Assembly (NCBI RefSeq): GCF_905200055.1
Contig: NZ_CAJKIS010000020.1
Span: 1-41,095 of the forward strand
Length of the DNA stretch: 41,095 nt
Source of the DNA: an uncultured Fusobacterium sp.
GTDB taxonomy: Bacteria > Fusobacteriota > Fusobacteriia > Fusobacteriales > Fusobacteriaceae
Direction of reading: 5' to 3'
The position numbers and the translations under genes are program-made. The number at the start of each line of letters is the position of its first letter. Position 1 is the first letter of the stretch. Shown here one piece after another: positions 7,092 through 14,579 of this stretch. Below the pieces are notes generated by a model. The model had not been told where the DNA came from. It saw only the letters and a program-made list of their open reading frames with translations, and searched no databases.

Positions 7092-9338
7092 TTATTTCAC
7101 ATGAATTGCTCTATTTTTTATCTCTTTCATTCTACCTTCAAGAGCATGAGTTATATTGTAGTTTGAAATATATCCACAACAACGTCTTTGAATCTTCATT
7201 TTCATTCCATCTTCATTTCCACATTGTGGACATTTGTAACTAGCTGTTTTTTCATTATATGTGATCTCTCCAGTGTAACCACAATCATAACATACATCTG
7301 AAATTGTATTTACTGCAAAGTATTCAATTCCAGCATCATGAGCATATTGAATAAGTTCGATTATAGCATCACTATTATATGTTTTTCCACCATTTTCAAC
7401 ATACATTATATTTCCACCATTACAATATTTAATAAATGGTGCTTCTACATCTATCTTATCAAAACAATCTATTGGAAGCTCTGATGAGAAGTGGAAAGAG
7501 TTTGTATAATACTCTCTTTTTCTTAACCATTCAGGCATAATATCTCCATAGTTTTCAACATCTTTATTAAAGAATGTTGCTATTGAACTTTCAGCAGGTG
7601 TACCATAAACTGATACTGGTAACCCTGTTTCAGATTTTATTTCATCAGCTTGTTGTCTAATAGCTTTCATTATAGTCATTCCCATCTCATGTCCTGCTTG
7701 AGTTGAGATATTCTCTTTATCATCAGAAAGGATTCTTACAGCATCATCAAGTCCTAAGAAACCATATGATACAGAAGCTCTGTCTGTTTTTAATAATGCT
7801 TCTATTGTATCCTCAGGATCAAGTCTAGCAATTCCACCATATTGGAAAAGAATTGGAGCTTTTTTAGCTTGAAGATGTTTAACATTATTAAATCTTGTTT
7901 CAATAGCTTTTTTCATAAGATGTTTTCTCTTATTTAAAATTTCTAAGAATCTTTCAAGTCTATTTCCAGAAATCTTATCATGTTGCTCTTGTTTTAAAAC
8001 GTCTAAAGCTATTTGAGGAACATTTAAAGTAGCTACTCCATAGTTAAATCTTCCATAGTGTTGATATTTTCCATTTTCTTGATATTCGTGGTTTACTCTT
8101 GATCTACAACCCATTCTTGCATAGTATTTACCAGCATCATAATCCTCTTTAGAATAGAATAAAATATCTGGATAATATGTATTAGCTATACATTTAGAAA
8201 CTTCTCTAGTTATATAGAAATACTTGTCTCCCTCTCTTAAATTGTATCCATCTACTGCCATGTATGAAAGTTTAGGGAAGATAGCAGGTATATGCTTTTC
8301 TCCAAGTCCTGTTTGTCTTACTTTTAAGTAAGATAAAATAATTTCTTCAGACTCCCAAGAAGTAGGGATATTGAAAGTTATAGTACTAAATGGAGTTTGA
8401 GAAGCTGATCCTAAAATTGAGTTTGTTTGGTACTCAAATAATTGACAAGCATCATAAATATCCTTTGCAGTTCTTTCTTTAGCAATTGCAAATTCAACTG
8501 GTTTTTCATCTTTTAATTTTTGGTTATCAGAATCAATTTTTCCATATATTTCTTCAATCTCTTCTGGTGAAACTTTTGATAATCCAGCTTCAGTTGATAA
8601 TCTATCATTATATGCTTTTACAAAATTCTTTTTAAAGTTTTTCTTAGCATATTCAGCAAAAACTTCGTTGAAATTAGGAAGTGAAACTCCTCCATATTGG
8701 CTTGCACTGATACTAGCCATTATTTGCATAGCTATATTCATTGCTGTTCCAACAGAATTAGGTTGACAAACATCAGCATTTGTTATTCTAGTTCCATTTC
8801 TAAGCATATCCTCTATATTAAATAGACAACAGTTTGTTAATTTAGTGTCAACATCTGAATCGTGCCAGTGGATAGTTTTCTTTCTATGTGCTGACCAAAG
8901 TTCCTTATCAATGTTTCTTTCAAGTATATATCTAAAATACTCTCCAGCAATTAAGTCTCTTTGTACTGATGGTAACATTGAGTTTTTATTACTGTTCTCT
9001 CTATCTCCAATATCAACTATATCAGTCATATGTCTAAATACACTGTTTGCATCTTGAAATCTTTGCTCTGCTCTTTGAGTTCTGTATGTTTGGAAAGCTT
9101 TTGCTTGTTCAAAAAGCCCATATCCACATAGAGCATAAAACACAATATCTTGTATTGACTCAACAGAGATTCTTGTGCTTCCATTTATTTTTTTCATGAT
9201 GTCATCCATCATCTCACTAATTGAGACTTTTCCTAGATATTCAACCTCTTTATCTATTTTTTCAAGTACTCTTTCAATTTTATTTTTGTCGAATTCAACT
9301 ATAGATCCATTTCTTTTTATAACTTCTATCTTATGCAT
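7092..9338 (-). CDS. nrdD: Anaerobic ribonucleoside-triphosphate reductase
   Basis: A 748-residue glycyl radical enzyme that reduces ribonucleotides to deoxyribonucleotides without oxygen. Domains in order: an N-terminal ATP-cone (about residues 3-95, KRNGSIVEFDKNKIERVL), the ten-stranded barrel core, a C-terminal zinc site made of two CxxC pairs (CYDCGYTG and CPQCG), and the radical glycine at about residue 722 in RRCCGYIS. The ATG follows a GGGGG ribosome binding site. Transcription starts from 9372-9399, where two NrdR boxes lie, so NrdR with dATP/ATP probably represses it. nrdG follows in the same operon. Confidence 0.97.
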   Translation of the reverse strand: MHKIEVIKRNGSIVEFDKNKIERVLEKIDKEVEYLGKVSISEMMDDIMKKINGSTRISVESIQDIVFYALCGYGLFEQAKAFQTYRTQRAEQRFQDANSVFRHMTDIVDIGDRENSNKNSMLPSVQRDLIAGEYFRYILERNIDKELWSAHRKKTIHWHDSDVDTKLTNCCLFNIEDMLRNGTRITNADVCQPNSVGTAMNIAMQIMASISASQYGGVSLPNFNEVFAEYAKKNFKKNFVKAYNDRLSTEAGLSKVSPEEIEEIYGKIDSDNQKLKDEKPVEFAIAKERTAKDIYDACQLFEYQTNSILGSASQTPFSTITFNIPTSWESEEIILSYLKVRQTGLGEKHIPAIFPKLSYMAVDGYNLREGDKYFYITREVSKCIANTYYPDILFYSKEDYDAGKYYARMGCRSRVNHEYQENGKYQHYGRFNYGVATLNVPQIALDVLKQEQHDKISGNRLERFLEILNKRKHLMKKAIETRFNNVKHLQAKKAPILFQYGGIARLDPEDTIEALLKTDRASVSYGFLGLDDAVRILSDDKENISTQAGHEMGMTIMKAIRQQADEIKSETGLPVSVYGTPAESSIATFFNKDVENYGDIMPEWLRKREYYTNSFHFSSELPIDCFDKIDVEAPFIKYCNGGNIMYVENGGKTYNSDAIIELIQYAHDAGIEYFAVNTISDVCYDCGYTGEITYNEKTASYKCPQCGNEDGMKMKIQRRCCGYISNYNITHALEGRMKEIKNRAIHVK

Positions 9339-9371
9339 CTAGCTGCCCCCTTCTTTTTTATTTCCATCATT

Positions 9372-9399
9372 ATTATACAATATATTGTGATTAATTCAA
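9372..9399 (-). promoter_or_regulatory. Promoter of nrdD
   Basis: On the minus strand: -35 TTGAAT (9394-9399), 16 bases, -10 TATAAT (9372-9377). The spacer is filled by the first NrdR box. Confidence 0.75.
9375..9390 (-). promoter_or_regulatory. NrdR box 1
   Basis: The core ACAATATATTGT (9377-9388) is a perfect palindrome close to the NrdR consensus ACACTATATATTGTGT. It lies between the -35 and -10 of nrdD. Confidence 0.75.
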
Positions 9400-9405
9400 A
9401 TATCT

Positions 9406-9421
9406 TTCATATATATTGTTA
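9406..9421 (-). promoter_or_regulatory. NrdR box 2
   Basis: The core ATATATATTG (9409-9418) is 31 bp from the corresponding core of box 1, the usual three-turn spacing of tandem NrdR boxes. The match to consensus is weaker than in box 1. Confidence 0.65.
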
Positions 9422-9537
9422 TTTTAAAATATGTATAATATTTATTTGACTTTTACTTGACTTCTTCAACTGCTTATAAAAGTTGAGTTCTAGGATTTAT
9501 AAAAAAATTATCTATCTCCAATTTATTTTTTATATTA

Positions 9538-9553
9538 TTACTATATATTGTGT
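9538..9553. promoter_or_regulatory. Isolated third NrdR-like box
   Basis: CTATATATTGTGT here matches the NrdR consensus at 14 of 16 positions, better than the two boxes at the promoter. It has no partner at 31 bp. A weak minus-strand promoter (TTCTAA at 9553-9558, TATAAA at 9529-9534) overlaps it. The rest of the 9339-9713 gap holds no gene that I can see. Confidence 0.5.
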
Positions 9554-9625
9554 TAGAAGAGTGTTAAATTCCTCTCTTTTATCTCTTTTAAAATTTTTTT
9601 AAAAATTTTTCTCTTGACAGATTAA

Positions 9626-9656
9626 AAGCCCTCTTTTTTCTCGAGGGCTTATTTTT
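9626..9656. terminator. Bidirectional terminator
   Basis: Perfect arms AAGCCCTC (9626-9633) and GAGGGCTT (9643-9650). It follows the radical SAM gene on the minus strand, with a TTTT run; ATTTTT follows on the plus strand. Confidence 0.75.
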
Positions 9657-9713
9657 AACACAAGTATTATTATATATTCTTATCTAAAAAAAGTCAAATA
9701 CATATATCGCTTC

Positions 9714-10598
9714 TTATAACAATCTATATTTTTTCTCTTTTAAAGAATGTTTATTTAGAGAAATATCTATTTCTTGAATCAATCTTTTCTTATCCTCAGG
9801 TAAATTTCCTTTTAAATTTATATAATTAGAGGCATGATTAGATCTAAAAACAATATTTGAAGTTACATTTATATTTTCAATAATCAATTTTATTTCTTTT
9901 AAAATATCTATTCCATCTGCCTCCTTAAAATTCCCTTTTAACCATTCTTGATATATAGTAGTATTTTCTTCAAGCATCAAACTTAAAATTCCTACATAAT
10001 CAGGCTCACATCTGCTAATAAAATTTCCTGTTGCTACTGCATGTTCTCTAAAATCTTTCTCTCCTAAAATCCCTACAATAAATGTAACAGAAGTTTTAAA
10101 TCCTACTTTTTTAGCCTTTAATATTAAATCTCCTAACTCTTTTGAAGTAACTCCTTTATTTATATTTTTTAATACTTCATCACTTCCACTTTCTGCTCCT
10201 ATATATAAAAGTGATATCCCATTATCTTTTATTTTTTTCAACTCATCTTCTGATTTCAATTCTAAAGATTTAGGACTAGCATATGTTGAAATTCTTTCAC
10301 ATTCTGGAAATATATTCTTTATATATTTTAAAATTTCTATTAATTTTTCAGTTGGAACAATCAAGGCATCTCCATCAGCTAAAAAAATTCTATTTACATA
10401 CTTTGCTCTACTTCTAAAATAATCAATTTCAGCTTTTATTTGTTCAAAAGGTTTAATATGGAATTGCACTCCTTTATACATACTACAAAAACTACACTTA
10501 TTATGTGAACAACCAATAGTTATTTGCAAAATTAAGCTAAAAGCTTCACTTGGTGGACGATAAAGATTACTATATGATGTTAAATCTGGTACTAACAT
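9714..10598 (-). CDS. Radical SAM protein of unknown substrate
   Basis: A 294-residue radical SAM enzyme. The cluster cysteines are in ITIGCSHNKCSFCSMYKG, a C-x4-C-x2-C spacing in place of the common C-x3-C-x2-C. The second region YIGAESGSDEVLKNINKG is typical of the Elp3/HemN-like group with a TIM-barrel core. No B12-binding domain precedes it and no auxiliary cluster is evident. Its start overlaps the end of the preceding gene by seven bases, so the two are cotranscribed. The reaction cannot be named; homologues are usually annotated only as radical SAM protein. Confidence 0.8.
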   Translation of the reverse strand: MLVPDLTSYSNLYRPPSEAFSLILQITIGCSHNKCSFCSMYKGVQFHIKPFEQIKAEIDYFRSRAKYVNRIFLADGDALIVPTEKLIEILKYIKNIFPECERISTYASPKSLELKSEDELKKIKDNGISLLYIGAESGSDEVLKNINKGVTSKELGDLILKAKKVGFKTSVTFIVGILGEKDFREHAVATGNFISRCEPDYVGILSLMLEENTTIYQEWLKGNFKEADGIDILKEIKLIIENINVTSNIVFRSNHASNYINLKGNLPEDKKRLIQEIDISLNKHSLKEKKYRLL

Positions 10599-11050
10599 TT
10601 TTTATTTTCTCCACTATCTTCTTTTTCTTTCTCTAACTCCTTTTCCAATCTTTTTCTCAATCTCTCTTCAAGTTCCTCATCACTTTCATCTTTCAAGGTA
10701 GGTAGAGCAAATCCTATTCTCCTAGCTGGTTTTTCTTTATCCTCTTTCTCTATTGAAGTTATTAAAAAATTTAATTGGCTAATATGTTGAATAAGTTGAG
10801 CCTCTTTTCCATCTACAAAACCATAAAAATATAAAATATCTGGGTTTTGATAACCTATATCTGTAACTGACATTATTACAGAAGAACCAAAAGATGCTAA
10901 TTTTAAACCTATTTCGTGATCATCATCTAAAAAAGATTCAAACTCCTTTATCTGTTCAATTATTTTTTCATATTTCCAATCTGCCATATTATAATCACGA
11001 GAATACTCATCTGCTAAAATAGGTAAATTATCTTTTTTTCTCTTACTCAT
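10592..11050 (-). CDS. Conserved protein of unknown function, possibly DUF6173-like
   Basis: A 152-residue soluble protein. The central part (ADWKYEKIIEQIKEFESFL, HEIGLKLASFGSSVIMSV, LIQHISQLNFLI) resembles a small family known as DUF6173, from memory and not verified. The C terminus from about residue 120 is a highly charged helix (EELEERLRKRLEKELEKEKE). The ATG has GAGGTG upstream. It overlaps the radical SAM gene, suggesting shared expression; no function is proposed. Confidence 0.65.
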   Translation of the reverse strand: MSKRKKDNLPILADEYSRDYNMADWKYEKIIEQIKEFESFLDDDHEIGLKLASFGSSVIMSVTDIGYQNPDILYFYGFVDGKEAQLIQHISQLNFLITSIEKEDKEKPARRIGFALPTLKDESDEELEERLRKRLEKELEKEKEDSGENKKC

Positions 11051-11086
11051 AAAATCACCTCTATAGTTTTTAGATTACTCTATTTC

Positions 11087-11127
11087 TACTATTGAGTTTA
11101 CTATATTTTTTCTATAAATCAATAGTA
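11087..11127. repeat. Inverted repeat in the leader of the DUF6173-like gene
   Basis: Perfect 9-bp arms TACTATTGA (11087-11095) and TCAATAGTA (11119-11127) with a 23-base A/T spacer. It lies upstream of the ATG at 11050 and could be an operator or a leader hairpin; there is no T tract after it. Confidence 0.4.
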
Positions 11128-11149
11128 ATGTCTATATTTTAATACAAAA

Positions 11150-11509
11150 TTATTTTTTTATCTCGTCTTTATTTACATAAAAATCTGATTCTAAAAATTC
11201 ATTTAAAGATAAATTTAATACAACTGGAATACATTCTTCACAATCTTCGTAAAAGTATAGTACTTTTAGCAGTGGAATATACTCTTTTTCTTTTAAAAAT
11301 TTTAAATATTCCCTATAATTATTTTTTAAACACTCTAAAGCTACTCTCAATTCTCTATGATGATTAAGATCTGAATATATAAATTTAGGTATGTCCACTT
11401 TTATATTTATCTTACTTTGACTCATAAATCCATCTTTTAATAAACTATGAAATTTGTACATAGCATTTACTAATTCTTGTTCTAATTTATTCTCCATTAC
11501 TCTTCTCAT
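11150..11509 (-). CDS. Hypothetical protein
   Basis: A 119-residue protein that I do not recognise. It is mainly helical by composition, with two cysteines close together (YEDCEECIPVV) near residue 93. AGGGGAT upstream of the ATG supports the start; a second ATG four codons in lacks a better site. It lies between the coaBC terminator and the DUF6173-like gene, on the same strand. No membrane segment or signal peptide is evident. Confidence 0.6.
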   Translation of the reverse strand: MRRVMENKLEQELVNAMYKFHSLLKDGFMSQSKINIKVDIPKFIYSDLNHHRELRVALECLKNNYREYLKFLKEKEYIPLLKVLYFYEDCEECIPVVLNLSLNEFLESDFYVNKDEIKK

Positions 11510-11530
11510 AATAATCCCCTAGATAAAATT

Positions 11531-11552
11531 AAAAGGGACTGTTGTCCCTTTT
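11531..11552 (-). terminator. Terminator after coaBC
   Basis: Perfect arms AAAAGGGAC (11531-11539) and GTCCCTTTT (11544-11552) with a TGTT loop; on the minus strand it runs into TTTTAATTTT. It closes the long polA-to-coaBC run. Confidence 0.8.
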
Positions 11553-11555
11553 ATA

Positions 11556-11585
11556 ATTATAACTCAATCTCTTTTAATATATCAA
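11556..11585 (-). promoter_or_regulatory. Possible promoter for the 11150-11509 gene
   Basis: On the minus strand TTGATA (11580-11585), 18 bases, TATAAT (11556-11561), overlapping the end of coaBC. The predicted start would be inside the terminator hairpin, so that new transcripts could escape it. Confidence 0.35.
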
Positions 11586-12732
11586 ATGCCAATTGAGATT
11601 TCTCTTTTTCTGGTATCTCTTTAATACTGTTTTCAGATTTTATTATTCTAATTTGATTTGTAGTTTTTTGCATATTAGAAGCATTATTGGCTACAATCAT
11701 GTCTAAATTCTTTCTTTTTAATTTTCCAATAGCATTTTCTATAATATTCTCTGTTTCAGCTGCAAAACCAACTAAAAATTGCTTATCTTTCAATTTTCCC
11801 ATCTCAAAAAGTATATCTGGATTTCTATCTAAAACAATTGTCATATCCCCATCTTTTTTCTTAATCTTTTCAGTAGAATAATTTTTAGGTTTATAATCAG
11901 CAACTGCTGCACAAGCTATTGCTATATCAACTTGTGAAAATTCTTTAATAGTTGCCTCATACATCTCTTGAGCACTTCTAACTTTTATAAATTTCTTTAA
12001 TCCTTCAGGTTGAGAAAGTTCAGTAGGACCAGAAACTAATATTACTTCTGCTCCAAGTTTTCTAGCTGCTATTGCAAGCGAATACCCCATTTGTCCACTA
12101 GAACGATTAGATATATATCTTACAGGATCAATAGCTTCCTCAGTTCTTCCTGCTGTAATAAGAACTGTTTTTCCTGCCAAAATTCTATCTAACTCCTCCT
12201 CTTGAAGATAATCTTCAATAATTTTTACTATTTCTTTCTCATCTTTCAATCTTCCCTTAGCATTTACATTACAAGCTAAAAATCCCTCATCAGAGTCTAT
12301 AAATCTATACCCATATTTTTTTAATTTATTAATATTCTCCTTTAAAATAGGATTATTATACATATTTACATTCATTGCCAATGCGAAAAATACAGGCTTA
12401 GTTGTAGCTGAAATAACAGTTGACAACATATCATCAGCTATTCCGTTTGCTACTTTTCCAACTATATTATATGTAGCAGGAGCAATAAGAACTACATCTG
12501 CCCATTCAGCTAAAGATATATGTTCAACTTCAAAGTGTGGAGTCTTATCCCACATATCAACATAAACTCTCTCTTTTGAAAGTGTTTCCAATGTAAGTGG
12601 AGTTATTATTTTAGTGGCATTTTCACTCATTATAACCTTAACATTGTACCCTTTTTTCTTCAACATAGACACAATATTAGCAGATTTATAAGCAGCTATC
12701 CCACCAGTCACTCCAAGAAGTATATTTTTCAT
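11557..12732 (-). CDS. coaBC: Bifunctional phosphopantothenoylcysteine decarboxylase / phosphopantothenate-cysteine ligase
   Basis: About 391 residues, two fused enzymes of coenzyme A synthesis. The N-terminal CoaC flavoprotein shows GVTGGIAAYK, the catalytic histidine H71 in EVEHISLAEWAD, the MNVNM substrate motif and the active-site cysteine C154 in GFLACNVNAKGRL. The CoaB half starts near residue 185 with VLITAGRTEEAIDPVRYISN, the ligase nucleotide-binding block. I chose the ATG at 12732 because GGAGG lies five bases upstream; an in-frame ATG at 12744 overlaps the previous gene's stop. It follows the coiled-coil gene and is served by the promoter at 13447-13475. Confidence 0.95.
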   Translation of the reverse strand: MKNILLGVTGGIAAYKSANIVSMLKKKGYNVKVIMSENATKIITPLTLETLSKERVYVDMWDKTPHFEVEHISLAEWADVVLIAPATYNIVGKVANGIADDMLSTVISATTKPVFFALAMNVNMYNNPILKENINKLKKYGYRFIDSDEGFLACNVNAKGRLKDEKEIVKIIEDYLQEEELDRILAGKTVLITAGRTEEAIDPVRYISNRSSGQMGYSLAIAARKLGAEVILVSGPTELSQPEGLKKFIKVRSAQEMYEATIKEFSQVDIAIACAAVADYKPKNYSTEKIKKKDGDMTIVLDRNPDILFEMGKLKDKQFLVGFAAETENIIENAIGKLKRKNLDMIVANNASNMQKTTNQIRIIKSENSIKEIPEKEKSQLAFDILKEIEL

Positions 12733-12743
12733 TTTAGCCTCCA

Positions 12744-13415
12744 TTACTTTTGTACTCTTTTATCTAAATAATATTCATCTCTTTTATCTCTAAACTCTTT
12801 TATCTGTTCAGCTGAAAAACCACTATCAACTAAATTATCAAAATTATAATTTTTTAGGTCATCCATAAATTCAATATACTCTTCACCTAAAATATTTATA
12901 AACTTTCTATTTTTACTATAAATTTTACTTATTCTTTCACCTTTATTTAATTGAGTTACAATATCCCAACTCATTTTTTTATCTAAAAATTCCCCATATT
13001 TTTTCTTAGCATCATCAATATTTTTAATTTTTCCTGAAAGTTCCTCAAGGATTTCCAAAGTAAGATCTTGAAGATATAATATATTATTTTCCTCTAAATA
13101 ACTATTTAACTCTTGAAATCTACTAGATGCAAAAAATTTTTCTACTTCTATTTTATAAGTGTATTTTTCTTTACAATTATATGGGATACAATAAGCAACT
13201 AGATATTTTTTTAACCTTTGAATCTCTTCTCTATTTTCCTTTAAATTTTTTTCAAACACTTCTAATTGTCTTGGTGTAAATTTATTAAATGATTCTACTT
13301 CATTAACAAGATTTGCTATCTCTTTATCCTTTATACTAATTGTCTCTTCTAATTTTGAAATTTTCTTTAAATATTCCTCTTCATTACTTTTTTTGAACAT
13401 TGATAGTAATCCCAT
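12744..13415 (-). CDS. Coiled-coil protein of unknown function
   Basis: About 223 residues. Residues 10-80 are rich in E, K and L with heptad-like spacing (LEETISIKDKEIANLVNEVE, LEVFEKNLKENREEIQRL), a likely coiled coil; the rest appears helical. The ATG at 13415 has GGGAGG six bases upstream; an in-frame ATG at 13433 is embedded before that site and is unlikely. A promoter overlapping the end of corA drives this gene together with coaBC. I do not recognise a family and propose no function. Confidence 0.7.
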   Translation of the reverse strand: MGLLSMFKKSNEEEYLKKISKLEETISIKDKEIANLVNEVESFNKFTPRQLEVFEKNLKENREEIQRLKKYLVAYCIPYNCKEKYTYKIEVEKFFASSRFQELNSYLEENNILYLQDLTLEILEELSGKIKNIDDAKKKYGEFLDKKMSWDIVTQLNKGERISKIYSKNRKFINILGEEYIEFMDDLKNYNFDNLVDSGFSAEQIKEFRDKRDEYYLDKRVQK

Positions 13416-13446
13416 TTTTCCTCCCAAGTACATTTATATTTATTAG

Positions 13447-13475
13447 ATTATATGTTATTTTTCCTATTCCTACAA
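13447..13475 (-). promoter_or_regulatory. Internal promoter for the coiled-coil protein and coaBC
   Basis: On the minus strand TTGTAG (13470-13475), 17 bases, TATAAT (13447-13452). The -35 includes the corA stop codon. Confidence 0.7.
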
Positions 13476-14534
13476 CCATTTTTTTCTTTTAAAATATGTC
13501 AACATTCCTAAGACTAAAACGAACATCAATAGTAAAACAGCATAATATCCCTCTTTCCATTCAAGCTCTGGCATATACTTAAAGTTCATACCATATAAAC
13601 TCGCAAGAAAGCTCAAAGGCATAAAGATAGTTGAAATAATAGCAAGTATCTTCATTACTTCGTTCATTCCATTACTAATAGTTGAATGGTAAAGTTGAAT
13701 AAGCTCTGTAACCCTACTATTTAAAATATCAAGTGTATCACAAACTATAGTTCCATGGTCAAATAAGTCTGTCAAATAAATCTTAATATCTTCATTAAAA
13801 TATTCTGTCATACCCTTAGATTGAAGTTTAGCAATTAACTCTCTAATAGGTCCAATTGTTCTTTTTAATGTTGTAACTTTTTGTTTTAAAGTCATTATAT
13901 TTTGAAGATCCTCTTTATCAGAATCATTTATAACCTTAGCTTCTAATCTATCTATCTCCATTTCCACTTCATCAAGCACAATAAAATAGTTATCAACTAT
14001 AGTATCTATTATTGTATAAGCAAGATAACCTACGCTTTTCTTTCTCATCTTTGAGTTATGAGCCTCTATTCTTGTTCTTATTCCATCAAAGAAATCTCCT
14101 GGACTCTCTTGGAAAGTTAGCAAACAATCTTCTCCTAAAATAAATGAAACTTGCTCATAACCTATCTCTTTAGATATAAGATTAAGTTTTAACAATTTCA
14201 TAACTATAAATATATATTCTTCTCTCTCTTCAACTTTAGCTCTTTGAGTACTATTTGCTAAATCTTCTAGTACTAGGTTATCTAAATCAAATTGTTCTCC
14301 AATTTTTTTTAATAGAGGAATATTGTGTATCCCATCTACACTTACCCAAGTAACTCCTCTAAAACTAGTATCAAAATCTATTTCCTCATCTTCACTATAA
14401 TTTTCTTTTTTTATTACACTGTCGTTGTATGAAAAGACTTCAATAGAAATTTTATGTTTAGGATTCTCTCCTGTATAAACTATACTCCCTGGAGGTAACC
14501 CTACTTTTTTCTTTCTATTTGATGAATCTGTCAT
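13470..14534 (-). CDS. corA: Magnesium/cobalt transporter CorA
   Basis: A 354-residue CorA-family divalent cation channel: a long cytoplasmic N-terminal domain and coiled stalk (DEVEMEIDRLEAKVI region), then two C-terminal membrane helices. The signature YGMN is present in LASLYGMNFKYMPEL, followed by the loop, the second helix and the positively charged end FKRKKWL. The ATG at 14534 is chosen because AGGTGG precedes it at five bases; a GTG at 14543 is part of that site. It lies in the housekeeping run downstream of the methyltransferase with a 45-base gap. Confidence 0.95.
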   Translation of the reverse strand: MTDSSNRKKKVGLPPGSIVYTGENPKHKISIEVFSYNDSVIKKENYSEDEEIDFDTSFRGVTWVSVDGIHNIPLLKKIGEQFDLDNLVLEDLANSTQRAKVEEREEYIFIVMKLLKLNLISKEIGYEQVSFILGEDCLLTFQESPGDFFDGIRTRIEAHNSKMRKKSVGYLAYTIIDTIVDNYFIVLDEVEMEIDRLEAKVINDSDKEDLQNIMTLKQKVTTLKRTIGPIRELIAKLQSKGMTEYFNEDIKIYLTDLFDHGTIVCDTLDILNSRVTELIQLYHSTISNGMNEVMKILAIISTIFMPLSFLASLYGMNFKYMPELEWKEGYYAVLLLMFVLVLGMLTYFKRKKWL

Positions 14535-14579
14535 TCCAACCACCTCGTTTCTTTTTCCTTTACATTAATTTTATTAATA

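Noticed and set aside
9420..9625. Possible tRNA or small gene in the gap upstream of nrdD
   Set aside because: No cloverleaf, CCA end or frame with a ribosome binding site could be found; only the NrdR-like site and the terminator are supported.
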